In this document: positions 11,970-24,349 of the stretch, piece after piece
How the letters are laid out: each line of letters starts with the position of its first letter
How positions within the stretch are numbered: the stretch's first letter is position 1
DNA from: Typhlomys cinereus
Lineage: Eukaryota > Chordata > Mammalia > Rodentia > Platacanthomyidae
Direction of reading: 5' to 3'
Assembly (NCBI GenBank): GCA_023101885.1
Contig: JALPQD010000639.1
Location: forward strand, 868,001 to 932,000
DNA length: 64,000 nucleotides
The notes under the pieces: model-generated
What the model saw: the letters and a program-made list of their open reading frames with translations, nothing else
The model's database searches: none
What the model was told of the DNA's origin: nothing
Program-made: the position numbers and the translations under genes

Positions 11970-12240
11970 TGGCTGGGCAGAATGCTCCTGTAATCTCGGC
12001 ATTGGGGGGCCAACACAGATAGATGGCAGAAGCTCATTGGCTGGCCACCTTAGCCAAATTTGGTTCAGTAAGACAGCCTGCCTAAATTAATGAAAGTAAT
12101 GAGTGATCAAGGAAGATACCTAGTACTGGCCCTTAGTCTTCACAGATACACTCACAGCCATACACGTTCGCCTAGAAAAACCTGTGCACACCACCACTCT
12201 GCCAAGTATGTGAAAAACACACACACATGTACACACACAC
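11970..12240 (+). mobile_element. B3/RSINE-like SINE, diverged
   Basis: 'ggctgggcagaatgctcctg taatctcggca', then 'ggctggccacc', 'ttcagtaagacagcctgcc', 'gatcaaggaagatacc' and a CA-rich end (12185-12240). This order follows rodent B3-type elements (ggcatggtggc ... cagtgagagaccctgtctc ... gaggaagacaccc ... cacacac). Confidence 0.55.
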
Positions 12241-13020
12241 CAATTGATATTCACTCCCTCCTAAATGGTCAGCCTAGATTGTTAATCTGTAGTACTAATT
12301 TGAATGTACTTCTGACTCAGAAAGGTCGGTTCTATACGAAAGTTTATTTTTCTCATCATGGCATTATCAACACCCTTGGAATTTCTCAAGATTATTAATT
12401 TCTTGTGGTCAGGTCTGAGAATCACCTCAACTAGTCAAGGAACTCCTCAGTCAGGTGCTCTCCATAAGCAGCCTGCATGGAATGGAATCACAAAGCAAAG
12501 GACTTCTGGTCTGTCTGCTTAGACAGGGATTAACCAAGCAATTTCAGACTCATAGCTCAGCAGGATACCTGATGAGCACAACTTCTCATGACAGAAGCAC
12601 ATTCTCCTCTCTAGTTACTTACCTTTATCCTGAAGTCATATACATCTTGAGGCAAAATAAGGACCACGATGAGAATACTCAGGGGACGGGAAAGACGACC
12701 ATGCAGTATATTCACCCATGGTTCATGCCAGACCTGTGCACTTGGGAATCAGTGATATGCTGTCCCAGTTGCAGGCCCAGTCATCCTAGGTCCAAAAATT
12801 AATGCAAACCATTCCAGCTTTTGAAAATCTCACCATTTTAAAAAGTAGAAAGAACTGTCAGCATGTCATTAAAATGATAGTGTCAAGATATATTATGTCT
12901 GAAACACAAAGGAAGCACAGAAGAAAAAGGGCGAACGGAGGAGGCCAGAGGCGCCCCAGATAACAAATTAGAATGTAGTTGCTAACTCTTTTATTAAAAC
13001 TGAGAGATTACTCTGTGTGC
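12241..13020. other. unassigned sequence
   Basis: No gene or nameable repeat. The plus-strand frame at 12455 (115 codons) has no recognisable motif and a length expected by chance. Confidence 0.45.
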
Positions 13021-13021
<1 letters not shown>

Positions 13022-13096
<75 letters not shown>

Positions 13097-13109
13097 AGAG
13101 AGAGAGATG
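13022..13109. repeat. compound (TG)n-(AG)n microsatellite
   Basis: An uninterrupted TG run switches at 13055 to an AG run that continues, with small interruptions, to about 13107. Confidence 0.95.
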
Positions 13110-13299
13110 CTTTCTACTTGTTTATTAAGGAACCAGGTGAGGGGAAGGTGAAAAGACGCTGATGGAAAATTTTAAAATGGGTAGTTGTTAAGGAACATGT
13201 TTCTCCAGTTGACTGTATGTACACGTTTATGTACAGCATGTTTATTTCTAGAAATAGAGCATTATTTAATTTGTTTGAGTAGAAGAGAGAAAGGGGAGG

Positions 13300-13301
<2 letters not shown>

Positions 13302-13335
<34 letters not shown>
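13302..13335. repeat. (AG)n microsatellite
   Basis: A pure AG run of about 17 units, directly beside the antisense SINE at 13340; it may derive from that SINE's tail. Confidence 0.95.
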
Positions 13336-13337
<2 letters not shown>

Positions 13338-13339
13338 AT

Positions 13340-13475
13340 ATGAACATGCCATGGCATGCAGGTGTAGGTTACCAGACAACATTCCTTCCACCATGTGAAC
13401 TTCTGGGGATGAAATTCAGGTCACCATGTTTGCAATCACGTGCCTGATACACTGTGTTATCTTCTCAACCCAAAA
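13340..13475 (-). mobile_element. B3-like SINE fragment, antisense
   Basis: The plus strand carries 'ccatggcatgcaggtgtagg', 'ttccaccatgtgaacttctg', 'ggggatgaaattcaggtca' and 'tatcttctcaaccc'. This is the reverse complement of a rodent B3-type head and body (ccatgtgggttctgggg ... aactcaggtcatc ... gccatctcacc). Confidence 0.6.
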
Positions 13476-15149
13476 TTAACTAAAATTGAAAACAAAGGTC
13501 TTCAAAGAAATGTAATTAATAGATGGAACTTAATTTAGAAACGAAATACTTATTCTTCCCTAAGTAGTTAGAATTTACAGAAACTTCTTCATGCTCCAAA
13601 GCTTAACATGACCACAATTATTCAGAAGTCATACACATGGATCTGACCCTGCTTCCCAAACTGCTAAGAAACTGCTTTGGATGTAGTAGTTTGAAAGGTT
13701 TTCTGCTCAGGTGAAAAGGAATAAACAGTAGCAACAACAGCAACAACAACAACAAAATAAAATGGGATGTAAAAGGCTCTCACAGTTAATAGAGAAAGCC
13801 ATGTGTCCATTTCATGAGAGACGTTCTAGCAGACAGTGAGCAAGGAGCCCTGCCTGCAGAAGACACTGTGGACATCTAAGGGAAAACTAGCTAGTCACAG
13901 GGGACAAGTGAAGTACATTCAGCACTCAGTTTAATTGTGTAGATTGTTTGGATGAAAGCAATGGATAAAGAAGTAGTGGTCTCAGCGACTCTTCGGGCTG
14001 CTTCTGTAGATCATGAACAAAGGTCAGCAGAGTGGGAAAATTTGTCTAGCTAGTTATTTGAGCATGTGGAAAAAAAGTTGCTACTGTTCCCAGTTGTGAT
14101 AGTATTGTGGAGACACAACGAAATCTCTTTTGACATGCGAGGCCACTTATCTGCCTCTCCTGTGAACTACCCAGCAGGCTCTGGGGAAAACTGCATTGAT
14201 CGCTTTGCCACTCAGTCCCCTAGTCTCTGTTCCCAGCGAGCTCTATTTTACTCTGTCTCTGTGGTTCTCAACAATTTGCGTATTTAAAAAAAAAAAAAAA
14301 GACGCGAAGTTGTAAAAACATCAGTGGAAGGAAATGCTAATCTGGGGCATCTTGAATGGGGAAAGCGAGGTGTTACTAGAGAGTATTTTCTTAGCTAACT
14401 GCTGGGATGGAGATATACAAAAGAAAACAAAATAGAAAAGAGCTTGAAACCTCTTCCAGCTGTCCAAAAATAGCTACTTTCTTCTGGCAAAATGTATATT
14501 TAAAATTGTGCTTTAAAAAGGAGCCAAGTGCACCGTGAATCTTTTATGTATTGGATGAAATACTACCTTCGACAACATTAAATGGCTTGAACCCAAAGGC
14601 ACAGCAAGGATTCAAGTAACCTTGGCAACATTGGGCCTGCAACATACTCCTGTAATATTAAGACCATCTCCTTGCTTCTGCGTGCAGGACAGTTGTGATC
14701 TTCATAGTGCCATAGTGCCACTCGGGATAGCAAGCTGACAGTCTGTGGGTGGCTGGCTGCTCAGCTCATTTCTTTTGGAGCAACACCATGTCCGTTCACT
14801 CACATACTGTCTGTGGCTGTTTTCACGTTCCAGAGTTATAACAGCGACTCAGCCATGCAAAACGCAGGACTTCAAAAGACACCTGCTGACCTTGATTCTA
14901 GATGATTGTCTATGTAGGAAAAAAATAACTCTCTGGAACATTCAGAAGAGTCAGCACATCAGATTCTGCTGATGTGATGGATGAGGTATTTGACAAGTTG
15001 CACCTTCTCCCAGTGCACCTAGAAATTACTACCCACAACTTCTGAACAACATTCTTTGCTTATGGTTTTCTCTCTGGTTTGTGCATTCTTCACCTTATCC
15101 ACTTTAACCAGATCTTTTACACATGTCTGCTGTCCCATGATCCTTGAAT
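13476..15149. other. unassigned sequence, no gene seen
   Basis: Includes a CAA-rich stretch (13728-13755) and an A15 run (14286-14300). The rest looks single-copy. The stretch 14460-14720 is repeat-free and not low-complexity, but I have no positive evidence of function. Confidence 0.45.
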
Positions 15150-15360
15150 TCTGATACAGGTAGAATTAATCGCCACCTTCTGATCACTACCAAATCTCAC
15201 TGCAGCATTGAATTAACCCCTCTCACACAGGGCTGTGGATCTGCTCCAGGAGCTGTGCACTGACTCCTGGAGACAGAAATCCTTTCTCTCTTATCACTCC
15301 CATGTCACCAAACACGGTGCCTAGCATTTAACAGATATGTGATAGTCTTGTGCTAATGCC
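15150..15360 (+). mobile_element. L2-like LINE relic
   Basis: 'tttctctcttatcactccca' followed by 'acggtgcctagcatttaac' and 'agatatgtgatag' parallels the L2 3' end (tgtatccccagcgcctagcacag ... gcacatagtagg). The upstream part is weak. Confidence 0.35.
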
Positions 15361-15927
15361 AGGTGAAAAATTAAAGCAATCTGTTCAGGTCTCCATTGAA
15401 AGACACCTCTGATTTTCTGGAACCTACATTCAACTTTACTATTTTAATAGAAAATAGGATCTTGGTTGAACGAGACAAAGCAAACAAACAACGAAGCAAA
15501 CTGGAAAGGTTGACAAACACCTGCAGGAGACCCTCTGAATGGTAGAGGGCCTTGAGAGCAGAGAGACTAATCTGGGTTTGGGGTCAGAGGTCAACTGTGT
15601 AACTCAGTGTCCCATCTCCCCCCATCCCCTTCATCCTTAGATCCTTTGCACATTCACACTCTCCCTCTTCAATGTTCCCGCTGGGCTTCTGCCTGTCTTC
15701 CAGTCCTGTGTTAGTCCTACCCCACAACCCCCAGCTGCTATTTTTTCTTCTCCCCCTTTCTTTCCATAGAGTTTCTATCTTTCAACACAAGAGCAATGTG
15801 GGGCTCCTCATGTAGACTTTGCTCCTCACTTATATACTGACAAGTCTTTAAGTGACATTAGTCTTTTCTTTTCCTGGCAGTTGAATTTTAAAGGGAAATA
15901 TAGAAGCCAGTGTAAGCAAGTGTTAAA

Positions 15928-16014
15928 CACACCCATGCACTCCACAGACACATATACACATGTAACATCCACTCCCTCATACAGACACATACCACAGACA
16001 TACATACTGTACCA

Positions 16015-16067
<53 letters not shown>

Positions 16068-16440
16068 TAGATACATACATATATAAATACCACCTATACA
16101 TGTACACAGCCTATATACATTCCACATATACCACTTACAAACATACAAAAAATCACATGTAAGCAAAACTACTACACACATACATAAACACAGAGAAAAT
16201 GTACATACTAAAAACACACATACATATCACACATAAGCATACACATACATACATGTACCATTATATGCACATATATATATATCACAGTCACGAGACACAG
16301 CCTCGTAAACACACATGCGTACATGTACCACACACTCCACAAACACACGTATACACAAACACACATACATACACTGTACATCACAGACACATAATTACAC
16401 CCCCACAAATATATACACACAGAGACACACGCAGTATCAA
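15928..16440. repeat. CA/ACAT-rich low-complexity region with pure (CA)n core
   Basis: Imperfect ACAC/ACAT repeats cover about 500 bp; the pure (CA)n core is 16016-16058. Apparent open frames on both strands across it (93, 81 and 134 codons) are products of the repeat. Confidence 0.9.
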
Positions 16441-16659
16441 GTGAAAAAGCAAAAAATCCAAAAACAAAAGGAAAATGATTACATATATATGTATGTATGT
16501 AATATATGACAAAGATACACGGCCAGTGGATGGCATATTTTGTAATAATGCCAAAGAGTTGAAAATCACCCAGTGGCCTTGACTGACAGAAAAGGGCTAC
16601 TCCTTGCTCCATTTCTATGCCACACTCCCAGGAAAATTTGAAGTTACAACTGGGTTCAC

Positions 16660-16663
<4 letters not shown>

Positions 16664-16703
<40 letters not shown>
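16664..16703. repeat. (TA)n microsatellite
   Basis: About 20 uninterrupted TA units. Self-complementary, so capable of cruciform or hairpin formation. Confidence 0.97.
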
Positions 16704-16706
<3 letters not shown>

Positions 16707-17769
16707 ATTTTTCTGTTCTGGAATCTCTTAATTTCTATTAAATTCTCTTATCCATTGCCTATACAATTTTCCTTGAATTAGGGTTTGATTAGCTTTAGCT
16801 GGATTTAGGTCTTCGCTCTCAGGAAAGTAATAAAGAGAATTTCTCCTCTTGATTTTTTCTTCTCCCTTTCTCCCTCATTTTTACTGCTGCTTATAGTTTA
16901 ATCTTCGAATTCCTCTTAATTGTAGATGAATGTTTTAGGGGTGTTCTCTGAGGATACAAGGTCCAAAGGACACATGGCGTTATTCTCATGTTTGTTATCT
17001 CAACCCTTTTATTTCCTCAAAAGTGACTGTCACGTAAAATCAGCAGCTAGATGATGATGATCTACTTAATGTTTATCTCCAGAGCCTGACTGCTCAGGAT
17101 GCCTTTATGCCTCTTCAGGGGCCACTGAACCTGCCGTTCACTCCCAGAAGAATTTGCCAATTACTCCACATTCTGCTAACTAGCTTTTGGGGCCCCACGA
17201 CCCTCTGAAAGTTTCCCCAGCGAGTCTTAAGCAGGTGCATACCCTCAAGTCTAATTTGACTGCAATTTTGCCTTCATGGATGGCTGATTCTGCAATACAA
17301 GAGAAAAGCAGACACTTCTTTTAAAAAATTTATTTAAGAACATAATACAGGCATTAACTCACTCTTTGGCTAAAGGGTCTTACACTGGGCCTGCCTAGAA
17401 AAACATCTTCTCTCCTTCCATCCAGTCACCTGTGCAGGAGCTCCTTTGGCCCTTTCTTCCATTGTTTTCCTGTTTTCTATAAAAGAACACGCAGTTGCTT
17501 TTTGAAGTGTCTGTTCCCATCCATGTGGTAAAGACCAGGCAGACCAGCTCTCTGATCTTTAGCTCATCTCTTAAGGGCTAATGAGAACAGGAGATTTAGA
17601 GAATACAAGACATTTAATTAGGGTTTGGTATCCACTAGGTGTGCTCACTAGTATTGTGACTTATTGGAGTTGATGTTTAAGGAATGCCTGCTTCCTTTCT
17701 CTGTGACAAAGTGAACCTGGACCATGTGAACACTACATCACTCTTGACTATGTCTCCTACCATGACTGA
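16704..17769. other. unassigned, repeat-poor sequence
   Basis: No recognisable interspersed repeat or gene in about 1 kb, which is unusual for this window. See the finding on possible conserved non-coding DNA. Confidence 0.45.
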
Positions 17770-17799
17770 AGACACTGTCAAGAAGAAGGATTTGATCAA

Positions 17800-17925
17800 G
17801 AAAATTAAAAGAGGAAAGGAAGGAGCAGAGAGAGGGAGAGAGAGAGAGAGAGACAGAGAGGGAGAGAAAGAGAGAGAGAGAATGAGAGAGAGGGAGAGAG
17901 AGAGAAAAAGAGAGACAGAGAAAGC
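17800..17925. repeat. (GA)n purine-rich tract
   Basis: About 125 bp of almost pure purine on the plus strand, mostly GAGA/GGGA units. It generates the R/E-rich frame on the plus strand and S/L-rich frames on the minus strand. Confidence 0.92.
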
Positions 17926-18309
17926 CTCTGATGATGTCACCCGTCCTTTGAATGCCAGGTTTCTGGAGTTGGCAGTATGCCAACTCTCTCTCTTCTGAAA
18001 TGAAATGTAGCCAGGTGGGCTGTGGGCCACAGGCATCTGAAGAAATCTCCACCAATTCTCCTGTTAATCCTCAGTGTCTTTTTAGGAACTTTGAAGTACA
18101 GCCTGCAATTGTTTGAGTACAGTTTCTGGTAACAAAATATGAACATGAGATAATAAAAAGGAAATCATCTTAATTCAATGAGCCAGAGAGTTACTGACAT
18201 AGCCAGTTATGAATGTGGGTGTTTTGATTAATAGGACTTCAGCAATGTATTTTTTTCTTAACACCCCCAGTTTTCAAATAATTTTCTTTCAGATGGCTTA
18301 GACAAATTT

Positions 18310-18490
18310 TTAAATTTTATTTTTATTTTTTTAGACTTTTGTACATGAGTATAGTGAATTTATGATATTTTACATCTTAATCCCCAAATCCTACCCCCTA
18401 CTTTTCCCCATTATACTTCTTCCTTGACAGTGCCTCTCTATTTCATGTGTGGTCCATTGGGTTTCACTTGGGTTACCTCTGATGGCAACC
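18310..18490 (-). mobile_element. possible antisense L1 3' module
   Basis: 'gacttttgtacatgagtata', a C-rich 'cctaccccctacttttcccc' and 'ggtccattgggtttcacttg' resemble the antisense pyrimidine-rich L1-type modules at 53790 and 60508, with lower similarity. Confidence 0.3.
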
Positions 18491-19254
18491 TGAGTACTTG
18501 CTGGAATATGAATCATATACCAGTGTATACATCACTAGGAAAGCATCTTCTCACCACTCCCACCACCACCATAAGCATTAATATGCACCAATCTCTCAAG
18601 GACGTCTTCCCCATTCCATGGTGAAGTGTTGATAATACAAGTCCAGTGCAGATCTGTGGGAATGTACATAGCTTCAGTGAAAATATGGATACAACTATGT
18701 CATGTCCAGAAGATGACATAGGTAGAACTTCTGCTTCCCTTCTCTCTCTGAAAATCTTACTGCAACCCCTTTACAATGTTTCCTGAGACTTGGGGTGGGA
18801 AGAGGCCAAATATATTATGAGCATATATGTATGAGAAGTATATTTCTGAAATAAATTTTAGAATATTTTAAATTCTAAGACTCCCCAGAAAACAATATTA
18901 ATGTATATGTACAGTTTATTTTATTGTAATAAGATTGATTTTTTTCTACCTAACTTCTATCACACTCTGCCTTTGTCTCCATTGCCAAAACAAAAGAAAA
19001 AATAATTACGAATGAAGACTTTTCGATGGTTATAAGCATATGAAATAAAGTATAGGTGGCTTTCTAAACAACATGACTATGTAAGAATTCAAACCAAAGA
19101 CTTCATTGTCATAATTTTGAAAAAACTCTATTTCTAAAAATATGTGTAAGATATACTTGTTGTACCTAAGTAGTACAGAATTGGACTGATCTTTCCACCT
19201 GTTCCATTCTTTGTTTGCTTATTCCATCTCTGAAGACTTTCTGCTCCAGGAGAC
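18491..19254. other. unassigned sequence
   Basis: AT-rich, no gene seen. It lies directly upstream of the L1 body and may contain 5'-ward L1-derived sequence I could not recognise. Confidence 0.4.
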
Positions 19255-19797
19255 ATAACAGTCCCTTGTTGCTTAGAATCCAACATCCCTTTATGATAAA
19301 AATCCCTGGAAAGAATAGGAATGTAAGGAACTTATATCAGCATGATAAAGGTCATATACATCAAGGCTATAGCAAGGATCTTTCTAAGTGGTGAAAAATT
19401 TGAGGCCTTCCCATTTCATTTAGGAACTAGGCAAGGCTGTCCACTCTTGCCACTTCTATTCAATATTATGCTTTAAATCTTAGCTAGAGTCCATATAATA
19501 AATGGAGACAAAAGTGATATGTATAGGAAAGAAGAAATCAAAATATCACTATTTGTAGATGGCATGATTCCATTCCTGAGAGAACCCAAAAATTCTACCA
19601 GAGAATTCTTGAAACTAATATATAAGTTCAGTAGCAAATCAGTTAAAAAATTTTCAAAAATTAAAAAAGTTAGAAAAATAATGTTCAAAAATCAATGGTT
19701 TTCTTATACACCAAGGATGAAAAAAGTAAGAAAGTGAGAAATACTTTGGTATCAGTCTAACCAAGGATATGGAAGACCTGTACAATGAAAACTTTTA

Positions 19798-19936
19798 AAC
19801 CATAATGAAAGAAATTTCAGAAGACATCAGAAGGCCAAAAGACCTTTCATGTTCCTGGATCAGTAGAATTGATATCATAAAAGTAACCATCCTACCTAAA
19901 GCAATAGACAGATTCAATGCAATGTCAATCAAAATT
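19798..19936 (+). repeat. L1 internal direct repeat, copy 1
   Basis: A 139-bp ORF2 segment present again at 20494-20632 with equal length and about nine mismatches, nearly all transitions. This copy lies in the expected ORF2 position after the RT motif. Confidence 0.9.
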
Positions 19937-20493
19937 GCAAGGCAATTCTTCACAGAAATTGATATAAACAATTTCAAAATTCACTATGGAAGCACAAGAG
20001 GCTCAGGATAGCAAAAATAATCCTAAGTAATAAAAACTCTGCTGGAGTTATCACAATACCAGACCTTAATACCACAAATCCATAGTAATAAGGACAGTAT
20101 GGTAGTGGCTCTAAAGTAGACACATAGATCAATCGATAAGAGTTGAAGATCCAGACATAAACTGATGACCTTCAGTCATCTGAGTTTTGACATAGATGCT
20201 TGGAAATACCATTGGAAAAAGGGCAACATCTTACACAAATGATGTGGCAAAACTGGATGTGTACATTCAGAAGATTGAAATTGGACCCTTTCATGAAAAG
20301 ATAAACTCCAAATAGATCGAAGACCTTAATATTATACTAGAAACTATAAAAACCCTAGAAAAAAAAGAGTAGATAATTCCCTCAAGCTGATTGGTTTAGG
20401 CCAACCTTTGGAGTCTAAATACACAGGAAATAGAACTAACACTCAACATGTGGGATTTCATGAAATTAAAGAGCTTCTGTTCAGCAAAAGCTG

Positions 20494-20632
20494 AACCATA
20501 ATGAAAGAAATTTCAGAAGACATCAAAAGGCCGAAAGATCTCCCATGTTCTTGGGTCAGTAGAATTGATAGCATAAAAGTGACCATCCTACCTAAAGCAA
20601 TAGACAGATTCAATGCAATGTCAATCAAAATT
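20494..20632 (+). repeat. L1 internal direct repeat, copy 2 (ectopic)
   Basis: Second copy of the 139-bp ORF2 segment. It is lodged in the later 'aagagcttctgttcagcaaa' region, which normally continues without it. 'agctgaa' occurs at both edges (about 20489 and 20645), suggesting microhomology at the junction. Confidence 0.88.
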
Positions 20633-22545
20633 CCAATATTGTTAGCTGAAGAAAAAGACAACCCACATAAATGGAAGGAAATCGTCACCAAAACACATAT
20701 AGCTAATATTCAGAATACACGAAGAACTCAAAAACTAAAACAACAAGGAGGTAAAATAGCCCACTTAGATAATGGGCCTTGGAACTTAAAATATCTTTAA
20801 AAAAGCTCCACCTCTCTAGTGAAATGCAAATCAAAACTATGCTGAGATATCATCTCACCCCTGTCAGAATGGCTAAATCCAAAACACACAGCAGCAAATG
20901 CTGAGGAGGATATAGGGAAAAGGGAACTCTCATACATTACTGGCGAGAATGCAAACTTTTATGACCACTCTGGAAATCAATATGGTGGTTTTTAAAAAAG
21001 TTAAAAATTGAACTGCCATATGCTCCAGTTATATACATCTTACTATGGAGATGCATATAAAATCATGTTCACTGCAGCACTATTCACAATAGCGAAGTTA
21101 TAGAATCAACTTAAATGCATCAACAGTTGAAAAATGGATGATGAAAATGCTGTACATATACACAATGGGATACTACATAATTATCAAAAATGAATTGATA
21201 AAGTTTTCTGGTAAATGGATAGAATTGGAAGAAATTATACAGAGTGAAGTGTTCTAGACACAGAAATTCAGATGTCACATGTTCTCCTTTGTAAATAGAA
21301 TCTATTTCTAACTCATCATAATGACATACTCAAGAGGAAACCTCTATAATATACATTATAATGGAAAAAAGGGCCTAATTTGTTGGGTTAGAGGAAAGAA
21401 AACACCCAAGAGTATGGATACAAAAGAATACAGTTAAACAGATGAATAAGGCCACCTTTAAGAAAAAACCCACGAGGAAAAGTAAGTAAGGTGAAAGATC
21501 ATAATAAGAAGTAAAGGAGGGGTAAAAAAGATACAAATAAATGGTTAGGGTAAAAAGAGAGATCAATTGTGAATGCTATAAGGCACTATACCTCCAGTAA
21601 AAAGCATCTATGGGATAAACAAAGGTATGGAAGACTCATGGAAAAGCAATTTATCTCCTAATGGGTTCAGATCCTATTAATGGCTGGGAAACTATGCTTG
21701 ACATTGCAAACCTATCCAAATAATGGGAGAAGAGGAACAAATGGACTAGAAACAGATATCCTAGTGATAACTACAAAAGATTGATAATATGGTACCATCT
21801 GAACACTCCTGTTTTTAACCATCAGATAAGAAAAGGTCTCAGATGTCAAAAAAGTTGCTCTCTATTACAATGGAAGATTAGTGAGTCAGAAAATCACATC
21901 ATTCCAGAATGATACAGAATAGCAGTGAACCTGGAACACTCAGACCTAATCAGTCCATCAAAATCTTATCCCACCCCAAGGATCATGGAACCATGCAGAA
22001 GATGGGGTGGTAAAGATTGTAAAATCCTGAAGGTGGAATGAAATACTCCTGTCCAAAACACCCCAGCCACCACAGGGCTGATGTACCCAGTAAGTCACCA
22101 AGATCTACACACCAGATCTACACAATGGCCAACTTATTAACATTCCTCCAAGAACTAACTAGGATCCTAGAAGAAACAGCCTCTCTCAGAGAGTGTGTCA
22201 GGGGCAGGTTCTTTACGAGGGAAGAGGAACCTTCCCATTTTACAACTTTACCTACTGAAGAGCCACATTAAATTTAACAGAAATCTTTCTCCCTTATCAA
22301 CACAGGAACTTCTAAGAGAATTCTGTGTTACACATAAGCAGAGAAACAGGAGCAAGGACAGGACAGGAGAAGATCCATGAAGGGAGGGCAGGGTGGGAGA
22401 AAGATATGTGGATGGGGAGGGTGGAAGAGCAGGACGTGAGCAGGGAGGTGGTCAGGGAAAAAACATAAACCCAGTTTGTTTGTAAATAGAAAGTGGGGGA
22501 AAACTGGGTCTGGGCAAATATATATTGTTCAATGAATGAGTGAGA

Positions 22546-23841
22546 GAAAAAATATATGAGTCAACCAGCCTATCAACTCAATGAATCCATGCATCAGTCT
22601 TTCGTCTGTATTGGGCATGACCATCACATCCTTGAAACAGATCTGCTGTGATCATCCACAGGACATTCACAGGGGATCAAGCCTATGGATAAAGTAACAG
22701 GATCAGCATTCTGATAAGATCCATAATTCTTCACAGTATTCTTTTGAAGACTCTCCTTAATATTATAGGAGTGGTCAACAATTGATGGATTCTCACTGGT
22801 GATTTCCAGGTGTCCCTTACTACCGGAGAACCACTGGTTCACCAAGTTAGATTTAAATAGAATCCTCTCCTTGGGCTGGCTGCCAGTGTATTCTCCAGGT
22901 GAAGTTGGGGTTTGTTGACTTATCCCAGGAAAAGTCACACAACAAACCATGAGGTAATGAGCAAAGGGTGAGCAAGCCCCAGTTAAACACAGAAACTTGC
23001 TTACGGACATAATTTCTATTTATTAATAGTTTATTGAAAACAAAATTGTCTTTTCATGCACAGAAGTTCACAGAACAAATTGGATCACTAATACCCAGGA
23101 TGTTACCACAAAAAACAAGAGAAGGTCACTAACTGGTACAGGGAAAGGGAAGTTAAGTACCACTGAGCTTGTCAGATGCAGTACCAACCCTCATGTCCTT
23201 CAGGGATGCTCTTTACTGTTCAGCTACTGATTCGTATCAGGTTATGTAATAGTCAAAGACAGAGTGAAAGTAAAATATTATTCTCGTGTTAGCATCATGA
23301 ATTAGTGGCAATCCAGATATGCTGAAAATAGAGCCAACTTAGCTACTTGGCTTAAGACACAAGCCAACACACTTCGAAGGGTCTAGAAGAAGCTTTAGGA
23401 TTTTTCTGTAAGTGATAATGATGAAACATGTCCAGAAAAATAAGGACATTGTTTCTTTTATATTCAAAATGGAGTTCAAAGTGAAGACTTCTTCGAAGTA
23501 TACTCCACAGGTGGTTATAGATTTGGAAGTTTTGTCAGAAGGTTTGGGAATGCCTTCTCATCTTTCCCAGTTTCTAATAAGCCTACGATCATTAGACGGT
23601 CTCGATGAAGACATTGACATGTTTGTTCAGAAGTCATCCCAAAGTGTGACTATGCTAATAAGCACTAAGAACATTAGAGACAACAGAAATAAGAAAGTCC
23701 TGTTTAAAGGTTTCACAGCTCACCTGCACTGCTGTTGCTAATTCACCACTAAACAGAGGGAACTGGCCACATCATATACACATAACAGCTGAGAAAACAA
23801 CACTCCTTATTTTCCAGGCCAGCATTTCTAACCAAGTATAC
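22546..23841. other. unassigned segment ending in an A16 run
   Basis: About 1.3 kb between the L1 end and a homopolymer A run at 23842-23857. It holds a 128-codon minus frame (22624-23010) and a 109-codon plus frame (23412-23741), neither recognisable. A retrocopied transcript ending at the A run is possible, but there is no AATAAA near it and no identifiable parent. Confidence 0.35.
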
Positions 23842-23857
23842 AAAAAAAAAAAAAAAA
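23842..23857. repeat. poly(A) run
   Basis: Sixteen consecutive A residues. Could be a retroposon tail or a simple homopolymer. Confidence 0.9.
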
Positions 23858-24349
23858 CCAACTTTCTCAACCAGTTCCCTCCAATTTATTCACTTGCCCA
23901 GGGGATAGTGGCACCCATAATAGGCTGGGCCTTTCCCATCAACTAGACAATCTCTTGAAGGCTCTGAGATTAAATACTAATGCTTTGAAAATATGCCCAG
24001 AACCTGAAACCTCTGCCGTCAAGTTGATACCTATATCTATTTGTGAAAAAAAAGGTTTTCCCAGAAATCATCTATCACACTTTACTACAACCCCTTTTGA
24101 GTTCTATCAGAGAATACAGGTATTGCACTAAATGCATTTTCTTACAGAGCCCAGTAGAAACAGTATCCATGCAATGGCTGGTGATTAGGAAAACAAACAA
24201 TTTCTAAAGAGGCTGGTAGCAAAATGGCTGAGTTTCTGAATTCTCCCAGCCAAATTCACTTCTTGTACTCAGCTATGACATTGGCATTTAGCCAAATGAT
24301 TCTGTCAACATAGTGATGCTGGCTTTAATTGTTTTTTTTTTTTTTTTGA

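Larger units (their letters stand above)
19255..22545 (+). mobile_element. degenerate sense LINE-1 (ORF2 RT to 3' UTR), 5'-truncated
   Basis: Frame-broken L1 ORF2: the RT region with 'aactaggcaaggctgtccac' (RQGCPL-type) at about 19425, and the catalytic motif at 19552-19563 reading F-V-D-G where active L1s have F-A-D-D, so two of four positions have changed. The C-terminal ORF2 part is recognisable at 20815-21250 ('gaaatgcaaatcaaaactatg'; 'caatgggatactacataatt'). A 3' UTR with weak Lx-like features runs to about 22545. Numerous stops and frameshifts; not capable of coding. It carries an internal 139-bp duplication described separately. Confidence 0.85.

Noticed and set aside
15826..16612. Cys/Val-rich and Thr/His-rich frames
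   Set aside because: Translations of (CA)n/(TG)n and ACAT repeats.
19519..19737. Functional reverse transcriptase
   Set aside because: The frame covers only part of the RT, the catalytic motif is altered at two positions (F-V-D-G), and neighbouring frames are broken.
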